A DNA stretch of 64,000 nt from Castor canadensis (taxonomy: Eukaryota; Chordata; Mammalia; Rodentia; Castoridae), in NCBI RefSeq assembly GCF_047511655.1, contig NC_133392.1:160756542-160820541 (forward strand), read 5' to 3'. This document shows positions 25,470 to 37,610 of this stretch, in pieces (positions within the stretch are counted from its first letter, which is position 1; each line of letters starts with the position of its first letter). Made by a program: the position numbers and the translations under genes. The notes under the pieces were generated by a model, which had not been told where the DNA came from, ran no database searches, and was given only the letters and a program-made list of their open reading frames with translations.

Positions 25470-26249
25470 GCCTTGCTCTAAAATGGAAACAAGACAAAAG
25501 TGCTCAACCTACTACCATGTCCAGATAGAAAAGGAAGAAAAGCTAAAAAGCTGTAACATTAAATCTGGCAGAAGGGCATCTGGTCACACCTTCCTGAGAA
25601 CACAACCGGCAAGTCCAAAGGGCCTCACACATAGTCAGTCAGCATACATTCAGCCAGTGCCTACTATGTATGGGTGCCAGGCTAAGTCTCATAGATCCCA
25701 TTCAGACTGTCGGCCTTAATCCCTGAGCAGTGGGAAGCACAGAAGAGGTTTAGCAGGCTCCTCTACCATTGATTGGTGATTATCTCAGCTGCCAGGCACA
25801 GAGCAGAGCAGAGGAGGGGAAGGACCAGTCTAGAATTAACAGGAATTAATTGGGTGTGGACAAAGAGAGAGAAAGAGAGACAGAGAGAGAGATGGAGGGA
25901 GGAGAGAAGAAGAGAGGGAGGGAAAGGAATGTCAAGGGGCCCTGGGGTGGGGCCTGAGCTGCCTGCTCCAAAAACCATTCCCATCCCTGGCTGGGAATGA
26001 GTGAGCAATAGAGCACTCCTGCGAGGAAAACCTAGCATCTTTTAGGATGCTGACTTTGTTTACCAGAAAGTCAGCACACCTATCTACCTCAATCCTTGCA
26101 TCTGGCGAGAGGAAGATTACAGGAAAACACAGTATAGTGAAAATGAGAGCAAAATTTACTAGGAGAGGAGTACATCTTCAATACACAGAAAGTGGGTTAT
26201 CTCTAGAGTGAGAACACAGTATCAGTGTTTGAGGCTGGAATGTATATTG

Positions 26250-26960
26250 AGGAATTCTCAGCCCAGGTCCATCTGACCCCTAGGATGCAGCCTATGGACC
26301 TGAGTCTTTGTCTTGCTAAATTAAAGAGATTACATATGTGAAATTCCCAGCCCCAGGACCACCTGATGCCTAGGAAGGCTCCTGAGTTTATGCCTTTTTC
26401 TTGCTAAATTAAAGAGATAACCAGGAGGGGGATAAAGGAGAATGATGGACGGGGTGAATTCAACTATGATATATTATAAAAACTGTGTAAATGTCACAGT
26501 GTACCCCCCCCAGCACAATAATGAAAACAGATAGATTAAAAATTAAAGAGATTACCTGTGTGAAATTTCCAGCCCCAGGTTCATCTGATGCCTAGGGTGT
26601 GGTTTACTCCTGAGTAAAGAAAGGATTAAGCTCTTAGGTGAGTGGTGGACTTGAAGTGTAGGCCCCAAAAGTGACCACGCGGAGAGGAGTGATCTGGCCA
26701 AGAGATTCTTGGGAGAGGAAGAGAGCCAAGAGGGGGGGTGGGGGGGCAGGGGCTTAAATACCCCTCAGTGAGACTTGGCATGATCTGATTGGTTAGGATT
26801 TATGGTTCATGCTGATTGGAGATTGGGGCAGGAGAATTCAAGTTCAACTTGAGGCAGGACCGTGACCCTGGGAAACAGAAGCTTAAGGATGCAGTAAGAA
26901 CCGAAACCTATTGGTGCCATTATTGCCAACATGAAGCATCCTGTGATAGCCCATGGCCTT
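26250..26960 (-). repeat. Possible LTR with three ~87-bp repeats
   Basis: On the - strand the part around 26755-26810 has CCAAT-like boxes and a TATA-like 'tatttaag', as in an LTR promoter. Further along that strand, three related units of about 87 bases share 'cagccccagg', 'ctgatgcctagg' and 'aattaaagagatta'. They begin near 26250, 26338 and 26562, the last after an L1 insertion. No viral coding sequence is present. LTR identity is inferred; the repeat units are seen directly. Confidence 0.4.
26419..26539 (+). mobile_element. 121-bp extremely 5'-truncated L1 insertion
   Basis: It matches the last ~110 bases of the L1 at 9.6 kb (both contain 'ggtgaattcaa.tatgat' and a 'gtaccccc..ccagcacaa' end). 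The 13-bp duplication 'aaattaaagagat' flanks it at 26406-26418 and 26540-26552. Confidence 0.8.
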
Positions 26961-27097
26961 GGTGGGCCACTTAGATCCTGAAAGGGACTGTGAACGTTAG
27001 AAAGTTTAATGGTAGTGTGTTTCTCTCGGAGACCTTGAAGAATTCTTCAAGTTCTTTTTCATCTCCCCATCACTGATGGCTAATTGCTACCTGACAA

Positions 27098-27919
27098 CCT
27101 CCACCCTTCTGGGCCCACCAGGAGAAAACATGCAGGGACTCTTCAGAAGTAACTGAGGTCCAGAAGCCCTCTGGGCTGGACAGGTCACCCTCTGAGGAGG
27201 CAGGAAGGTACTGAAGATGGGGAGAGGCCTTTCTGGAATTCACCCTCCCTCCTTCTCCTCTCCTCCCTTGTTGCTGGGTTGTAAGAGTTCCAAACAGAAC
27301 TGCAGCTGCCTTCCCTGGCAAGGCTCTCTGGGTTCCTCATGTCCACTTTGTTTCTTTATTTCCAATCACCTGTGCCCCTGCTCTTCCAGGATGAAGAGCA
27401 CAGTAATCTTACCACCAACATGAGAGAGGTCCACACGTGGCTGTGTGCAGTTGTCTCCCACACAGACTGTAAGCCTGGAGGACATGGGTCCAGCACAGTG
27501 GCTGGACTTGCTGGTCGCGCCATGAATAACATTTTTTTTTCCTTTGGTATTGGGATTGAACTCAGGATCTCATATTCCCATAGGCAAGTGCTCTACCACT
27601 GAGCCACCCCCCTATCTCCTTTCTCCCTTTTAAAAATTTGAGATTGGATCTTGCTCAGTGGCCCATGCTGGCCTCGAACTTGCCATCCTGCTGCCTTAGC
27701 TCCTGAGTGCTGTCTGAATAACATTTGTGGAATGGATGGTGGTGCTGACAAAACATTCAGCGAGACCAAGGATTGCGGATTCCGAGGAATTTGTATGGTT
27801 GCCCATACCACAAATTCACTGCTTAATCACCCGTTATGTCCACAGTGCAGTATTTGCCTTTGACAAATACCAAGCAGCTGATGAGAGGTCGAAGAGCATT
27901 TTCGACTGATTAGCGGTCA
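27098..27919 (-). repeat. Right arm of the inverted duplication
   Basis: This arm is the reverse complement of 24365-25187, one base shorter. It ends about 430 bases before the C1orf174 CpG island. It carries the same SINE in reverse at about 27531-27712. Confidence 0.95.
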
Positions 27920-28339
27920 GAACACCATCTGACACTAAGCGCAGACACAGGGAGAAGCAGAAAGTGGCTTCTGCAGTCGAGCCCTAGCTTACGGAAACTC
28001 TGAAGGACTCAGCGAACCACTGAGCCAAGCGTGTTACGAAACGGACCTCAGCGAGATGAGGTGTGGAATCCAGTACCTCGCTGGTTCTCAACAGCTGGCA
28101 GCGATTACGTTAATTTCCTTTCAAACAGATTTCCTGCCAGTCCCTCATCTGTCGGTTCCCTTCCACATACATCACGGGTACAACCCGGACAAGGGAGGGC
28201 ACCGAGCGCGCACGAGAACTGCAAGTGTCTTAGCTGCCTGCAAAAGCCAGATTCTCCCTAGCAATTTCAGCGGCTCCATCTGGTTAACCTGATGGCGCGT
28301 TGGTAAAGAAGAGCTTAGGATCCTTGCCCCGCGCACTCT

Positions 28340-29262
28340 TTATGCAGTAAGAGGCAAAGGGCCGCGGGTCTCGGCGGGGAACGTTAGTGCTTTAGAGGAC
28401 GGGCGACTGACACCTCTGCTAGCCAAGGCTGCGGGGGGCGGGGCAGAGGGCCCTGCAGCAATTCACTTTGCAACCTTGATGGCTGCACTGGAAACCCTAA
28501 TACTTCTGACCAAACTGCCGGACTTGAACGCTCCCACCTGTAAAATGACAAAAAAGGGAAAATGTCTCATCCATTTCGGGCGCGCAGCTCGGGATGCTGA
28601 GTGCGGCGCCCGGAGCAGCGGCAGCTCGGAGACGAGGGGTGCGGTTGGAGATGGAGGCCAAGGCTGAGCTTCGTTTTAATTCAAAACGGCAGGAGGCCTC
28701 TGGCTCGGGAGGACCGGGAGGCGTGGCCGCCTGCGGGACCTGGACAAGGGTCGGGGTGCAGAGCAAACCTACTGAAGCTGCGCCCTCTTGGGGACCGACA
28801 AGAGCGGCCGCGTTCTCCGCCCACTCCGAGGTCGGCGCCCTCCTGGGGACGTCGTCCCATCCTCGTGCGAGGGCGGAAGAGACCCCTTCCCGGGCTTCGC
28901 AGACACTGCCGGGGCGAGTTAGCAGCTCCAGGACACGTCCATAAACGCGCACAGAAAACTGCCCCTCTCAAACATGGCGTCAATGGTGACGCCCTTTACG
29001 AACTTGACCCGCAGGCCGCCGGACTTCCGGTTCTGACGTCCTCTTCCCCCCGCCCCCCCACGCACTAAGTCCTCCCGGCTGCTCCCCGCCTACGTACGGA
29101 AAGAACTAATTTGTTGGGTCACGTGTCTCAGGACGCCGGGCGGTGATTGGCCACCCTGTAGTGACGTCAGGGGTCGTGGAGGCGCGCGCTGAGGGCCGCG
29201 GGGTTGGGGCGCTGCTGAGAAGCGTTAGGCCGGGGCGCGGGGCGGCGGCTCCGCTCACACTC
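28340..29262 (+). promoter_or_regulatory. C1orf174: CpG island and probable promoter of C1orf174
   Basis: CpG frequency is high from about 28340 through about 29560. Close to the start codon are an ETS-type site (acttccggtt, 29023-29032), a CRE half site (29034-29040), an E-box CACGTG (29120-29125), an inverted CCAAT box (29146-29150) and a full CRE. There is no TATA box. The transcription start probably lies between about 29100 and 29250, by inference from these sites. Confidence 0.8.
29162..29169. promoter_or_regulatory. Full CRE palindrome TGACGTCA
   Basis: A perfect eight-base CREB/ATF site about 95 bases upstream of the C1orf174 start codon. Confidence 0.75.
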
Positions 29263-29277
29263 ATGAGGAGCAGGAAG
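29263..29277 (+). CDS. C1orf174: C1orf174 coding exon 1 (MRSRK)
   Basis: The start codon and four more codons (MRSRK) are followed by a GT donor (gtgagg) at 29278. The human protein begins with the same residues. The frame stays open past the donor, but that is intron read-through inside the CpG island. The exon ends in phase 0, matching exon 2 at 39880. The long first intron (29278-39879) contains the near full-length L1. Confidence 0.9.
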
Positions 29278-29747
29278 GTGAGGGGCCAAGGCCGAGCGGA
29301 AGGGCGCCGGGCCTCCCGCTGTCCGGGGGAGCAGGGGGACCCGAATGCCTGCGCCGAGCGGCGGCCTATGCCTAGCCTCGCCCCCGGGAGTGGGGATTCC
29401 CGGCCGCGCCCCCCGGGAACGGGGGTTCCCAGGCCACGCCCAGGGAAAGGGCTCCACCCACACCCCCTGGCTGGTACTCGTGCTCTGCTCCCCGGGGAGG
29501 GGAGGCCGCTCGCAGATCTGTCCCTCAATTGCTGCCCCCCCATGGACGAGCTTCAGCACGTGACCTCAGCCAGGCCCACCATTGTGTCACCTGCCAAGTG
29601 CAGTGGGAAGGGAGCCACCCCAGGGCGTGGCGGCGGGCGTATGGCCAGCCAGCTGCGTAGGGGTTGCTCTTGGGGAGGGGGAAGTGGGGACCAAAGCACC
29701 AGCCCCCAAGGGGCCTTTGACCAGAATTGAAACACCTTTTGCTAGTG

Positions 29748-29853
29748 GCTTTTTTTTTTTTTTTTGAGATAAGCTCTGGCTGTGTAGCACAGGCTGGCCT
29801 CAAGCCTGCAGTCCTCTTGCCTTCTCCTCTGACTGCCCCGTCACCCAGCCTTA
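29748..29853 (-). mobile_element. B1 SINE
   Basis: On the - strand: B1 body ending in a long A-tail (T-run 29750-29765 on +). 'tgtgtagcacaggctggcct' is the antisense B1 core. It lies in C1orf174 intron 1. Confidence 0.8.
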
Positions 29854-30188
29854 CTTGTGACTTTTAGTCTACAATGTATCTTCTGCAGCCCCTGCACAGC
29901 TGGATCTCTTTACAATGCAGGCAGTCGTGGTTGAATCGTTTAAGCCGTTCACGTGTAGTGATGTTAACAGTTACACTGGCCATTTTTCAGCTCTCTTGGT
30001 ATCCCGTTTTGTCGTCCTCCCCCCCCCCCCCCGTTGTTCCTTTGCATAAATCTTTTCTAATTAGCATTTTAGTTTAATATTTTCACAGTATTTTAACTGC
30101 ATCAACTTCAGAGTTGTACTCTCCTAATTTCGGTGAGATGCAGAAGTGTTACTCATACAGCTCTTTTTTTCTTGACCTATTTTTTGTG

Positions 30189-30283
30189 ATTTTTTTTTTT
30201 TTTTTTTTTTGGTGGGATCAGGGTCTTAACTCAGGGCTTCACACTTGCTAGGCAGGCACTCTACCACTTGAGCCAGTCATTTC
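30189..30283 (-). mobile_element. ID-like SINE
   Basis: Antisense ID body 'ctaggcaggcactctaccac' and a T-run of about 22 bases. It lies in C1orf174 intron 1. Confidence 0.85.
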
Positions 30284-30499
30284 GTTATACGTTATCTACT
30301 AATGCTACCAGCACTGCAATTACGACCTTACATCTGCAGTCACTTCCTTAGTCCCTTAGGGCTTTGCTCCTGCTCCCTTCCTTGTTCTGTGATTTGTAAG
30401 TGTCATGCGCTTCTGTTTGTATTATATGCACATTGTTGTGCATATAACAATGTGAGAGAAGAAGGGAAACACACTTGTGAAGTATCTGGCATAAGGACG

Positions 30500-31204
30500 T
30501 TATTACCGTGACCTGGACTCTTTCTTTGTGTGGGTTTAAATTAGTGTATGTGGTCACTGGCTTCACCCTGAAGAACTTCCTTAAGTATTTCTTGGAAAGT
30601 GAATCTGCAGGCAACAAACTCGGTCAGCCTTTGTTTATCTGGAAATTTATTTTGTCTGCATTTCTGAGGGATAGCTTTGCAGGATATTGGATTTTTGGTT
30701 AGAGGTTTTTCCTTTTCAGTGTTTGAACGATGAAGATGTCACTGTCGGCTTTTACTGTTTCTGCTGAAAAGTCAGTGGCTCATCTCTTGAGGTTCCCTCC
30801 CTGCGGAGTAAGGAGTTGGTTGCGTTTTACTGCTTCTGAGATTTTGTCAGCCTCTTCATTTTTCTTTACTATTTATTCTCTGTTCTTTGGTTCACATGTC
30901 CTCTCTATCTTCAACTTGGCTTATTCTTTCTTCTGTGATTCCTATCTATGGCTGATCCCTTCCTTGCACTTTTAAACTTCAGAATTTCCACATGACATAT
31001 ATTTTCTCTCTTACTGATAGTCTCTGTGTGATGTGACATTGCCCCTTGAACCTGTTTGTAATGGCTGCTTTGACGTCTCTTTATGGTAAATCCAATTCTT
31101 GGTCACTCTCCCAGCAGCTTCTGATGTCTGCTTTTACTCCTGCCTGACCTTTTTTTTTTTTTTTTTTTTTTTTTTTGCATGCTTCATAATTTTTGTGGGA
31201 AAGT
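30500..31204 (-). repeat. Ancient L1/HAL1-like fragment
   Basis: 'tactgtttctgctgaaaagt' and 'ggatattggatttttggtt' follow antisense text of old L1/HAL1 elements. The young L1 at 31215 inserted into it, since the element appears to continue at 38031 (gggcattttagataata). A pure T-run lies at 31150-31177. Confidence 0.5.
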
Positions 31205-31214
31205 GGGCATTTTA
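31205..31214. repeat. Target-site duplication of the 6.8-kb L1 (left)
   Basis: 'gggcatttta' is repeated exactly at 38031-38040, immediately beyond the L1 5' end. Confidence 0.85.
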
Positions 31215-33635
31215 TTTTATTTTTTTTATTCATATGTACATACAATGTTTGGGTCATTTCTCCCCCCTTTTCCCCCCGCACCCTCCCTTACCCCCCCCAA
31301 CCCCTTGTTACCAGGCAGAAACTATTTTGCCCTTATCTCTAATTTTGTTGAAGAGAAAGTATAAGCAGTAATAGGAAGGAACAAGGGTTTTTGCTGGTTG
31401 AGATAAGGATAGCTATACAAGGAGTTGACTCACATTGTTTTCTTGTGCATGTGTGTTACCTTCTAAGTTAATTCTTCTCGAACTAACCTTTTCTCTAGTT
31501 CCTGGTCCCCTTCTCCTATTGGCCTCTGTCGCTTTAAAGTATCTGCATTAGTTTCTCTGCATTGAGGACAACAAATGCTATCTAGTTTTTTGGGTGTCTT
31601 ACCTATCCTCACCCCTCCCTTGTGTGCTCTCGTTTTATCATGTGGTCAAAGTCCAATCCCCTTGTTACATTTGCCCTTGATCTAATGTCCACATATGAGG
31701 GAGAACATATGATTTTTGGTCTTTTGGGCCAGGCTAACCTCACTCAGAATAATGTTCTCCAGTTCCATCCATTTACCAGCTAATGATACCATTTCGTTCT
31801 TCTTCATGGCTGCATAAAATTCTTTTGTGTATAGATACCACATTTTCTTAATCCATTCGTCAGTAGTGGGGCATCTTGACTGTTTCCATAACTTGGCTAT
31901 TGTGAATAGTGCTGCAGTAAACATGGGTGTGCAGGTGCATCTGGAATAACCTGTGTCACAGTCTTTTGGGTATATCCCCAAGAGTGGTATTGCTGGATCA
32001 TATAATAGATCTATGTTTAGATTTTTAAAGAGCCTCCAAATTTTCTTCCAGAGTGGTTGTACTAGTTTACATTCCCACCAGCAGTGTAACAGGGTTCCTT
32101 TTTCCCCCGCATCCTCGCCAACACCTGTTGTTGGTGGTGTTGCTGATGATGGCTATTCTAACAGGGGTGAGGTGGAATCTTAGCGTGGTTTTAATTTGCG
32201 TTTCCTTTATTGCTAGGGATGGTGAGCATTTTTTCATGTGTTTTTTGGCCATTTGAATTTCTTCTTTTGAGAAAGTTCTGTTTAGTTCACTTGCCCATTT
32301 CTTTATTGGTTCATTAATTTTGGGAGAATTTAGTTTTTTGAGTTCCCTATATATTCTGGTTACAGTCCTTTGATGTGTAGCTGGCAAATATTTTCTCCCA
32401 CCCTGTGGGTGATCTCTTCAGTTTAGAGACCATTTCTTTTGTTGAGCAGAATCTTTTTAGTTTTATGAAGTCCCATTTATCTATGCTATCTCTTAGTTGC
32501 TGAGCTGCTGGGGTTCCATTGAGAAAGTTCTTACCTATACCTACTAACTCCAGAGTATTTCCTACTCTTTCCTGTATCAACTTTGGAGTTTGGGGTCTGA
32601 TATTAAGATCCTTGATCCATTTTGAGTAGATACTAGTACAGGGTGATAAACATAGATCTAATTTCAGTTTTTTGCAGACTGCTAACCAGTTTTCCCAACT
32701 ATTTTTGTTGAAGAGGCTGTCTTTTCTCCATCGTATATTTTTAGCGCCTTTGTCAAAGACAAGTTGGTTATAGTTGTATGGCTTCATATCCGGGTCCTCT
32801 ATTCTGTTTCACTGGTCTTCATGTCTGTTTTTGTGCCAGTACCATGCTGTTTTTATTGTTATTGCTTTGTAATATAGTTTGAAGTCAGGTATCGTGATAT
32901 CTCCTGCATTGTTCTTTTGACTGAGTATTGCCTTGGCTATTCGTGGCCTCTTGTGTTTCCATATAAATTTAACAGTAGATTTTTCAATCTCTTTGATAAA
33001 TGGCATTGGGATTTTGATGGGAATTGCATTAAACATGTAGAATACTTTTGGGAGTACAGACATTTTTTACTATGTTGATTCTACCAATCCATGAGCATGG
33101 GAGATCTCTCCACTTTCTATAGTCTTCCTCAGTCTCTTTCTTCAGAAGTTTATAGTTTTCCTTGTAGAGGTCATTCACATCTTTTGTTAAGTTTACACCT
33201 AGGTATTTGGGTTTTTTTGAGGCTATTGTAAATGGAATTGTTTTCATATATTCTTAATCAGTTCATTATTAGTGTATAGAAATGCTATTGATTTTTCTAT
33301 GTTGATTTTATATCCTGCTACCTTGCTATAGCCATTGATGATGTCTAGAAGCTTCTGAGTAGAGTTTTTTGGGTCTTGAAGGTATAGGATCATATCATCT
33401 GCAAATAGGGATATTTTGACAGTTTCTTTACCTATTTGTATTCCTTTTATTCCTTCTTCTTGCCTAATTGCTCTGGCTAGGAATCCCAGTACTATGTTGA
33501 ATAGGAGTGGAGATAGTGGGCATCCTTGTCTGGTTCCTGATTTTAGAGGGAATGGTTTCAGTTTTTCACCATTAAGTATAATGCTGGCTGTAGGTTTGTC
33601 ATATATAGCTTTTATAATGTTGAGGTACTTTCCTT

Positions 33636-35465
33636 CTATTCCTGTTTTTTTAGAGCTTTTATCATAAAATGGTGTTGGATCTTATCAAAGGCTTTTTCTG
33701 CATCTATTGAGATGATTAAGTGGTTTTTGTCTTTGCTTCTGTTAATGTGGTTTATTACATTTAATGATTTTCGTATGTTGAACCACCCCTGCATTCCTGG
33801 GATTAAGCCTACTTGGTCGTGGTGAATGATATTTTTGATGTGTTGTTGAATTCGGTTTGCCATTATTTTATTGAGGATTTTTGCATCAATGTTCGTTAAG
33901 GAGATTGGCCTATAGTTATCCTTTTTGGAGGTGTCTTTGCCTGGTTTTGGGATAAGTGTAATACTGGCTTCATAAAATGTGTTAGGCAGTTTTCTTTCCC
34001 TTTCTATTTCATGGAACAGTTTAAGGAGGGTTGATATTAGTTCTTCTTTAAAGGTCTGATAGAATTCAGCAGAGAATCCATCAGGTCCTGGACTTTTCTT
34101 TTTGGGGAGAGTCTTGATTGCTGCTTCAATTTCATTTTGTGTTATAGATCTATTCAGGTGATTAATGTCCTCTTGGTTCAGTTTTGGATGATCATAAGTA
34201 TCTAGAAATCTGTCCATTTCTTCAAGATTTTCAAATTTCTTTGAATGTAGGTTCTCAAAGTAGTCTCTGATGATTTCCTGGACTTCCATGGTGTTTATTA
34301 TTGTCTCTCCTTTTACATTCCTGATTTTACTAATTTGGGTTTTTTCTCTCCTCATTTTGGTCAGGTTTGCCAGGGGTCTGTCCGTCTTGTTTATTTTTTC
34401 AAAGAACCAACTTTTTGTTTCATTAATTCTTTGTATTTTTTTTTTTTTTTTGGTTTCTATTTCATTGATTTCAGCTCTTATTTATTTCTCTCCTTCTGTT
34501 TGTTTTGGGATTTGCTTGTTCTTGTTTTTCTAGGAGTTTCAGATGTATCATTAGGTCATTGATTTGAGATCTTTCATTCTTTTTACTATATGCATTCATG
34601 GCTATAAACTTTCCTCTCAGGACTGCCTTTGCTGTGTCCCATAGGTTCCAGTAGGTTGTGTTTTCATTTTCATTGACTTCCAGGAACTTTTTAATTTTCT
34701 CTTTTATTGCATCAATGACCCATTGTTCATTAAGAAATGAGTTATTCAGTTTCCAGCTGTTTGCATGTTTTTTGTCATTATTTTTGTTGTTGAGTTCTAG
34801 TTTTATTGCATTGTGATCAGATAGAATGCATAGTATAATTTCCATTTTCTTATATTTGTTGAGGCTTGCTTTGTGCCCTAGGATATGATCTATTTTGGAG
34901 AAGGTTCTGTGGGCTGCTGAGAAGACTGTATATTGTGTAGAAGTTGGATGAAATGTTCTGTAGACATCAACTAGGTCCATTTGGTCTGTGGTATTTTTTA
35001 GATCTAGGATCTCTTTATTGATTTTTTGTTTGGATGACCTATCTATTGATGAAAATGGGATGTTAATATATGCTTTTAGGTCATTCAGGGTATGTTTGAT
35101 GAAACTGGGTGCGTTGACATTGGGTGCATACAGGTTGATAATTATTATTTTCTTTTGGTCTATTTCCCCTTTTATTAGTATGGAATGTCCTTCTTTATCT
35201 CGTTTGATCAATGTAGGTTTGAAGTCTACTTTGTCAGAGATAAGTATTGCTACTCCTGCCTGTTTTCGGGGGCCATTGGCTTCTTCTTCCAGCCTTTCGT
35301 CCTAAGCCTATGCTTATTTCTGTCGGTGAGATGGGTCTCCTGTAAGCAACAAATTGTTGGATCTTCCTTTTTAATCCATTTCATCAAGCGGTGCCTTTTG
35401 ATGGGTGAATTAAGTCCGATAACATTAAGCGTTAGTACTGATAGGTATGTGGTGATTCCTGTCAT
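33636..35465 (-). pseudogene. L1 ORF2 remnant: endonuclease and reverse transcriptase start
   Basis: Three open pieces (35465-35250, 35211-34471, 34355-33636) carry endonuclease motifs (QETHL, SDHNAI) and the beginning of the reverse transcriptase (SPGPDGF, FDKIQH). Stops or frameshifts separate them, so no complete ORF2 protein can be made. Confidence 0.9.
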
Positions 35466-35872
35466 ATATTTGTCTTAGTTGTTTGAAGGTTTGATTGTGT
35501 GTACCTAAGTTGAGGTTACTCTCTACTGTCTTGCTTTTTCTTTTCCTGTGGTTTGTTGCTGCCTGTCTTTTCATGGTTAAGTTGGGTTTCATTTTCCGTG
35601 TGCAGAATCCCTTGAAGAATCTTTTGTAGTGGTGGCTTTGTGGTCACATATTGTTTTAGTTTCTGCTTATCATGGAAGACTTTTATTGCTCCATCTATTT
35701 TGAATGATAGTTTTGCTGGGTAGAGTATCCTAGGGTTGAAGTTATTTTCATTCAGTGCACGGAAGATCTCTCCTCAAGCTCTTCTTGCTTTTAATGTTTC
35801 TGTTGAGAAGTCAGCTGTGATTTTGATGGGTTTACCTTTGTATGTTATTTGTTTTTTCTCTCTTACAGAGAC

Positions 35873-36511
35873 TCAAGAAAGAATATTGAAGGCTGTACTT
35901 GTTGTTTTAATGATGATATGTCGTGGGGTAGTTCTATTTTGGTCAGGTCTGTTTGGTGTTCTGGAGGCGTCTTGTACCTGTATGGGCATTGATTTCTCTA
36001 GATTTGGGAAATTTTCCGTTAATATTTTGTTGAATATGTTACGCATTCCCTTCGCTTGCACCTCTTCTTCTTCGATGCCCATGAGTCTCAGGTTTGGTCT
36101 TTTGATGGAGTCAGTGAGTTCTTGCATTTTCTTTTCACAGGTCTTGAGTTGTTTAACTAATAGTTCTTCAATTTTTCCTTTAATTACCATTTCATCTTCG
36201 AGTTCTGAGATTCTGTCTTTTGTTTGTTCTGTTCTGCTGGATTGGCCTTCTGTTTTGTTTTGCAGTTCTGTTTTGTTCTTTTTTCTGAGGTTTTTCATAT
36301 CCTGGGTGGTTTCCTCTTTAATGTTGTCTATTTTTGTTCTGAGTTCATTTGTCTGCTTATTAATTGTGTTCTCTGTTTCACTTTGGTGTTTATACAGTGC
36401 TTCTATAGCTTGTTTTATTTGTTCTTGTGCTTGCTTATATTCTCTATTTTTGTTGTCTAGGAATTTCTTGAATGTCTCCTGTACATTTTGGTTGACCCTA
36501 TCCAGTATCAT
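35873..36511 (-). pseudogene. L1 ORF1 remnant
   Basis: The 212-codon open piece begins MILDRVNQNVQ, has heptad-like charged repeats (coiled coil) and a 'RLMGIEE' motif typical of the L1 ORF1 RNA-binding domain. The end of the domain continues in another frame down to about 35560, so the reading frame is broken. Confidence 0.85.
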
Positions 36512-36969
36512 CTCTATAAAATTCTCATTGATTACTTGCAGGATTTCTTCTTTCAGGATGTTCTTGTGGGCTTCATTGGGTTCTTTGGCATAGTTTATCT
36601 TCGTTTTGTTGGAGTCAGGATCTGAGTATCTGTTTTCTTCATTCCCCTCTGGTTCCTGTACTAATTTTTTGCTGTGGGGAAACTGGTTTCCCTATTTTTC
36701 CATCTTCCGACCATTGCCCTTGCTATTGTTACTGTCCCTGTACTGTGTGCAATTAAGTATTTTCTAGCTTGTAATAATAACAATGGTGAGATCTAGAATG
36801 GAAGGGTGAGAGGAGAGGGAAAGCAAAGAAGGTAAAGAAAAATGGAAAAACAAACAATTTAAAAAAACAAACAACAGAAAACACCAGTGCCAAAGAAACA
36901 GGGAGAGATAGTGCACTAATCAACAGTAAGCTAAACAGGCATTAGAGAGACAGAGAGAGGATTAAAAAA

Positions 36970-37205
36970 AAATCCCTAAGTTCAAATGCGATAAAGTTTC
37001 AGTGTTAATAATTTTGGTGTTCATCCCTCAGCCTCCAATCCTGGAGATGGTGTCTCAAAAGTAGTTCTGTCGTTCTCATCAAAGAGGAAACAAAACAAAG
37101 AACAAAACAAAATATCCCAAGTTCAAATGCAATACAGTTTCAGTTAGTCCTTCAGCATGCAGTTGTAGTTCAGTTGTTGTCTCATCAAAGGAAGAGAAAA
37201 AAAAA
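36970..37205 (-). repeat. Two diverged tandem repeats in the L1 5' UTR
   Basis: Segments starting near 36975 and 37115 share 'aagttcaaatgc', 'tttcagt' and 'ctcatcaaag' in the same order, indicating an imperfect tandem duplication of about 140 bases. Confidence 0.65.
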
Positions 37206-37324
37206 AAAGAGTCTGGAGACAGTTCTGAGAATGGTATCTGAGGCTGTGGCTCACCTGCCCGCTGCTGTCAGCCTGCTGTTGCTGGAGGCTTTGTTTATGG
37301 AGATCTCAGGGGTGCGCTTAGCCC

Positions 37325-37610
37325 TCACCTGGCCCCCGAAGGCTTTGTTTACTCAGAGTTCTCCTGTGCAAGCCACTGTTACAAGCTTTCCCCTTTCCAA
37401 GCACACTGGGGGAGGTGACGCTACACCCGCCTTCTCCGGCCAGCGTGTTTATTTACAGGTCACCTGGGAAGTGTCCCTTCCCCCCTCTCCAGTGGAGCTT
37501 TCCTCACACACCCACTTTTACAAGCTTTCCCGCTCCTGGTTGCTGGGCGTGTGCCACTGCTCCTGCCTTCTCCAGCCGGCTTGTTTGTTTACAGTTCCGT
37601 GAGCCCCTCC
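37325..37610 (-). repeat. Two GC-rich tandem repeats in the L1 5' UTR
   Basis: Segments around 37380-37450 and 37520-37585 share 'acaagctttcc', 'gccttctcc.gcc' and a 'gtttatttaca/gtttgtttaca' end, a period of about 130-140 bases. Confidence 0.65.

Larger units (their letters stand above)
25188..27097. other. 1.9-kb spacer between the inverted arms
   Basis: The spacer is not duplicated. It holds a (GAAT)n run (25446-25469), a GA-rich stretch (25861-25922), the triple 87-bp repeat with an LTR-like context (26250-26960), and no gene. Confidence 0.7.

Noticed and set aside
29143-29730. 195-codon open frame containing MRSRK
   Set aside because: Only MRSRK is coding. The frame reads into intron 1, and the real continuation is exon 2 at 39880.
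35736-36593. 285-codon open frame on the + strand
   Set aside because: It is the antisense of L1 ORF1. Its hydrophobic, Ser/Phe-rich content comes from A-rich coding text on the other strand.
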